In this document: positions 5,475-7,523 of the stretch, in pieces
Position numbering within the stretch: position 1 is the stretch's first letter
Layout: every line of letters starts with the position of its first letter
Assembly: GCA_000436735.1 (NCBI GenBank)
Contig: FR887133.1
Coordinates: 7,590-15,112, forward strand
Length of the DNA stretch: 7,523 bases
Direction: 5' to 3'
Source of the DNA: Firmicutes bacterium CAG:170
GTDB lineage: Bacteria > Bacillota > Clostridia > Oscillospirales > Oscillospiraceae
The notes under the pieces: generated by a model
What the model was told of the DNA's origin: nothing
Database searches by the model: none
What the model saw: only the letters and a program-made list of their open reading frames with translations
Translations under genes and position numbers: made by a program

Positions 5475-6842
5475 ATGAAAAAGCTTGCCCTGCGGGCCTA
5501 TTTTGCGCTGGCGCTGGCGGCGGTCCTTGCCATCGGCGCGTTTGCGTTTACGATCAGCTATTTTGTAAAGGCGGACGACTGGGTCATGTTCTCCGGCAGC
5601 CCGCATGTCTATTCCGGTGCAAATCTCAGCGTCGGCTATGTGGATGACCGGGACGGGACGCGCCTGCTCGACGCGACGGACGGCAGAACGTATTCGGACG
5701 ACGCGCAGACGCGCGCGGCTACCATGCATCTGCTCGGCGACCGGTACGGCTACATCTATGCGCCGCTGCTTGGCAACTTTGCCGATAAAATGATCGGCTA
5801 CGATAAGATCAACGGCCTGTATACGCTCCGTGAGGAGTACAGCACCGCACAGCTCTCCATCAGCGCAGAGGTGCAGAAGGCCGCACTGGAGGCGCTGAAC
5901 GGGCGGCGCGGCACCATCGGCGTCTACAACTACCAGACCGGCGAAATTCTCTGCGCCGTGACCTCGCCGAGCTACGACCCGGACAATATGCCGGATGTAG
6001 ACAGCGACACGACGGGCGTGTATACGGGCGTGTATCTCAACCGCTTTTTTGACGTGACGTATACGCCCGGCTCCATTTTTAAGCTCGTGACCGCAGCGGC
6101 GGCCATCGAGAATATTCCGGATATCGATTCGCAGAGCTTCCAGTGTAACGGCTCAAGCATCATCGGCGGGCAGAAGATCGTCTGCGAGGGCGTCCATGGA
6201 ACGATTGATTTCAAGAACGGTCTCGCGCACTCCTGCAACAATGTTTTCGGTGATATCGCCGTGCAGGTCGGCGGAAAAACGCTGGAGCGCTACGCGAAAA
6301 AGGCGGGCCTGACGGAAGCGCTGAGCTGCGACGGCTATACGACCGCGAAGGGAAGCGTCGATCTGAGCGGTGCGGACGACGGTGACGTGGCATGGGCCGG
6401 GATCGGGCAGTACACCGATCAGGTCAGCGCCTACGCCTTTATGCGCTTTATGGGCGTGATCGGGGGCGGCGGTGAGGCGGCGGAGCCGTATCTGATGGCG
6501 TCGATCCAGAAGGGTGAAAAAACGACGTATACGGCAAAGCGCAGCTCCACGGGCCGTATTCTCGAGGAGGCGACGGCGAAAAAGCTCACGGAAATGATGC
6601 GCTATAATGTCGAAAATATCTATGGCGCGTGGCAGTTCGGTGATCTGAACGTCTGCGCCAAATCCGGCACCGCCGAGCAGGAGGGGCAGGTCGCCAACGC
6701 GATGTTCGCGGGCTTCGTGCAGGATGCGGACTGCCCGCTGGCGTTCGTCGTGTTCATCGAGAACGGTGGCAGCGGCAGTGCGGCGGCTGCGCCGGTCGCG
6801 GCGCAGGTGCTGAAGGCCTGTGCGGCGGAGATCAAGAAATAA
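5475..6842 (+). CDS. Class B penicillin-binding protein (transpeptidase)
   Basis: A 455-residue D,D-transpeptidase that crosslinks peptidoglycan outside the membrane. Residues 8-31 form an uncleaved-type signal anchor. Residues about 50-120 are a short N-terminal region with the VDDRDGTRLL motif seen in class B PBPs. The transpeptidase domain carries the three active-site motifs in order: S200-I-F-K203 (nucleophile Ser200), S253-C-N255 and K396-S-G-T399, with WAGIGQ (307-312) between the last two. Eight cysteines lie after the membrane helix, including C224 and C237, which could form a disulfide. The protein is short for class B and has little pedestal domain, resembling PbpA-type partners of SEDS proteins. 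The start follows GGGAGGA (5461-5467) that lies within the end of the upstream gene, so translation is probably coupled. No terminator separates it from the tRNA gene. Confidence 0.95.
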   Translation: MKKLALRAYFALALAAVLAIGAFAFTISYFVKADDWVMFSGSPHVYSGANLSVGYVDDRDGTRLLDATDGRTYSDDAQTRAATMHLLGDRYGYIYAPLLGNFADKMIGYDKINGLYTLREEYSTAQLSISAEVQKAALEALNGRRGTIGVYNYQTGEILCAVTSPSYDPDNMPDVDSDTTGVYTGVYLNRFFDVTYTPGSIFKLVTAAAAIENIPDIDSQSFQCNGSSIIGGQKIVCEGVHGTIDFKNGLAHSCNNVFGDIAVQVGGKTLERYAKKAGLTEALSCDGYTTAKGSVDLSGADDGDVAWAGIGQYTDQVSAYAFMRFMGVIGGGGEAAEPYLMASIQKGEKTTYTAKRSSTGRILEEATAKKLTEMMRYNVENIYGAWQFGDLNVCAKSGTAEQEGQVANAMFAGFVQDADCPLAFVVFIENGGSGSAAAAPVAAQVLKACAAEIKK

Positions 6843-6854
6843 TTGCAGAAACAC

Positions 6855-6883
6855 TTGACAATCGGGCTCATTTTGTGTATGAT
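6855..6883 (+). promoter_or_regulatory. Sigma-A promoter of tRNA-Ser
   Basis: A perfect TTGACA (6855-6860), a 17-base spacer and TATGAT (6878-6883, five of six). It starts 12 bases after the PBP stop codon. Transcription would begin near 6890, leaving a 5' leader of about 34 bases before the mature tRNA. Confidence 0.85.
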
Positions 6884-6923
6884 AACTGAGCTGTTTCGGA
6901 GTGACAGAGACAGCGGATACCAT

Positions 6924-7015
6924 GGAGTGGTATCGAAGCGGTCATAACGAGCACGACTGGAAATCGTGTGACGGTCAAAAGCCGTCCGAGGGTTCGAATC
7001 CCTCCCACTCCGCCA
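6924..7015 (+). tRNA. tRNA-Ser (anticodon GGA)
   Basis: A class II tRNA of 92 bases including an encoded CCA end (7013-7015). The acceptor arms GGAGTGG (6924-6930) and CCACTCC (7005-7011) pair fully. The anticodon arm is CACGA-CTGGAAA-TCGTG, so the anticodon is GGA, reading UCC and UCU serine codons. The long variable arm pairs GACGG with CCGTC. The T arm is GAGGG-TTCGAAT-CCCTC (6988-7004). It has its own promoter and terminator. A tyrosine-integrase relic lies just downstream, which fits use of the tRNA 3' end as an integration site. Confidence 0.97.
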
Positions 7016-7016
7016 T

Positions 7017-7050
7017 AAAAGCACCGAGAGCATGAGCTTTCGGTGCTTTT
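7017..7050 (+). terminator. Intrinsic terminator of tRNA-Ser
   Basis: A 15-bp stem pairs 7017-7031 with 7036-7050 around an ATGA tetraloop, with one G-T wobble. It has AAAA on the 5' side and TTTT on the 3' side, starting one base after the CCA end. Because both sides carry A/T runs it can also stop minus-strand transcripts arriving from the integrase relic. Confidence 0.92.
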
Positions 7051-7103
7051 ACTATATCTTTTACGCGAGAATAAATACCACATAATAGAAATGCATAACG
7101 CTC

Positions 7104-7122
7104 TGCTAATACGGATGCTAAT
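7104..7122. repeat. Short direct repeat TGCTAAT
   Basis: TGCTAAT occurs at 7104-7110 and 7116-7122, 12 bases apart, in AT-rich non-coding DNA between the tRNA terminator and the end of the integrase relic. This is where arm-type sites of an integrated element could lie, but two 7-base copies are weak evidence. Nothing else is seen in 7051-7117. Confidence 0.25.
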
Positions 7123-7478
7123 ATAGCTTTTTCAGAAGCGTATTCATTTTACTTGTTGAGCCATCCTGCATATCCGTCAGAACGTGCGAATATGTGTCCA
7201 TTGTAATCCCGATGGAAGAATGTCCGAGCATGGCAGAGACGATTTTTGCAGGCACGGCATTTTGCAGCATGCTTTTCAATATTTGTGCGATATCCGTTGA
7301 TGGTGTTCGGTGCAAGCTTCGGTTCGCAGTAAACTTTCAGCCAGTAATTCAGATAGCCTGCGACCGTTGAACGAGAAAGATTATTTGAAAATGAATTTTC
7401 AACCATGTCAATCCGGGTTCGTAAAACGCGCTGTGCTTCTTTTTTAGCAGGAAAGCCACTTTCCCATCTTTGAAGCCA
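7118..7478 (-). pseudogene. Tyrosine recombinase/integrase relic, core deleted
   Basis: Two pieces of a phage/ICE-type integrase lie on the minus strand in different frames. The N-terminal piece runs from 7478 and reads RWESGFPAKKEAQRVL (end of the arm-binding domain), then STVAGYLNYWLKVY...LAPNTINGY (SAM-like core-binding domain) to NIEKH at about 7269. In the next frame the extreme C-terminus follows at once: MLQNAVPAKIVSAMLGHSSI, then DTYSHV, ending at the TAG at 7118. The LGH histidine (7220-7222) and the nucleophilic Tyr (7190-7192) remain, but the catalytic Arg, Lys and HxxR motif are missing, so roughly 200 residues were deleted with a frameshift. An in-frame TAA lies at 7479-7481 just upstream of the N-terminal piece, showing further damage. 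It cannot be an active recombinase. Its low GC and place beside tRNA-Ser point to an acquired element. Confidence 0.85.
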
Positions 7479-7523
7479 TTACCATCAACGCGCGGTCGAC
7501 CTCATAAAACGAGATTCCTGCTG

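Noticed and set aside
4376..5647. Plus-strand open frame of 423 codons in a second frame of the SEDS/PBP region
   Set aside because: It is a frame-shifted shadow of a gene with intact SEDS motifs and has no domain of its own.
2202..5729. Very long minus-strand open frame (about 1175 codons) opposite the transporter and SEDS genes
   Set aside because: It is antisense to genes with clear family signatures. Its translation is rich in Arg, His, Asp and Gln, as expected for the reverse of GC-rich membrane protein genes, and has no recognisable domain.
7444..7521. Minus-strand open frame at the right edge, ending SKMGKWLSC, as the end of another gene
   Set aside because: Only about 25 codons are visible, the region overlaps the integrase arm-domain coding sequence in another frame, and I recognise no family. 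It may be a damaged part of the same integrase.
7016..7523. Second copy of the tRNA-Ser 3' end as an att site
   Set aside because: I looked for a repeat of the T-arm/acceptor sequence downstream of the tRNA and found none in the window. A distal att copy, if any, would lie beyond the right edge.
1..7523. CRISPR array, insertion sequence or other defence system
   Set aside because: There are no regularly spaced repeats, no transposase and no defence-type genes. The only mobile-element trace is the integrase relic.

Overview
The window looks like chromosomal DNA of a high-GC member of the Clostridia (Bacillota), probably the Oscillospirales. This is an inference from strong AGGAGG-type ribosome binding sites, consensus sigma-A promoters, an FHA-FtsW/RodA fusion and a clostridial-type WYL regulator. 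Gene bodies are about 60% GC by eye. The last ~450 bases are clearly more AT-rich (77 G/C in 180 bases counted over 7081-7260) and hold a decayed integrase.

Layout. 1-150 is non-coding and carries three strong inverted repeats. A WYL-domain transcriptional regulator lies on the minus strand (151-1239). It is divergent from nfo (endonuclease IV, 1414-2250), which has a near-consensus extended -10 promoter. After a 74-base gap with inverted repeats and a promoter-like copy of the nfo promoter comes an AI-2E family membrane transporter (2325-3689). A terminator-like hairpin follows. Next is a tightly spaced pair: a membrane protein fusing an N-terminal helix and FHA domain to a SEDS (FtsW/RodA/SpoVE) glycosyltransferase (3765-5471), and a class B penicillin-binding protein (5475-6842). 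Then come a tRNA-Ser(GGA) gene with its own promoter and a strong terminator, and finally a minus-strand tyrosine-recombinase pseudogene whose catalytic core has been deleted.

How the genes work together. The SEDS protein and the PBP should form a peptidoglycan polymerase/crosslinker pair; the FHA domain suggests control by threonine phosphorylation, although no kinase gene lies in the window. nfo is a stand-alone repair gene. The WYL protein may control itself or nfo from the shared intergenic region. The tRNA-Ser gene is a plausible past integration site for the element that left the integrase fragment.

Most of this is ordinary housekeeping DNA. I see no convincing new multi-gene system. 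The points most worth a second look are the FHA-SEDS fusion with its PBP, the duplicated promoter-like element before nfo and the transporter, the folded leader before the SEDS gene, and the integrase deletion junction.
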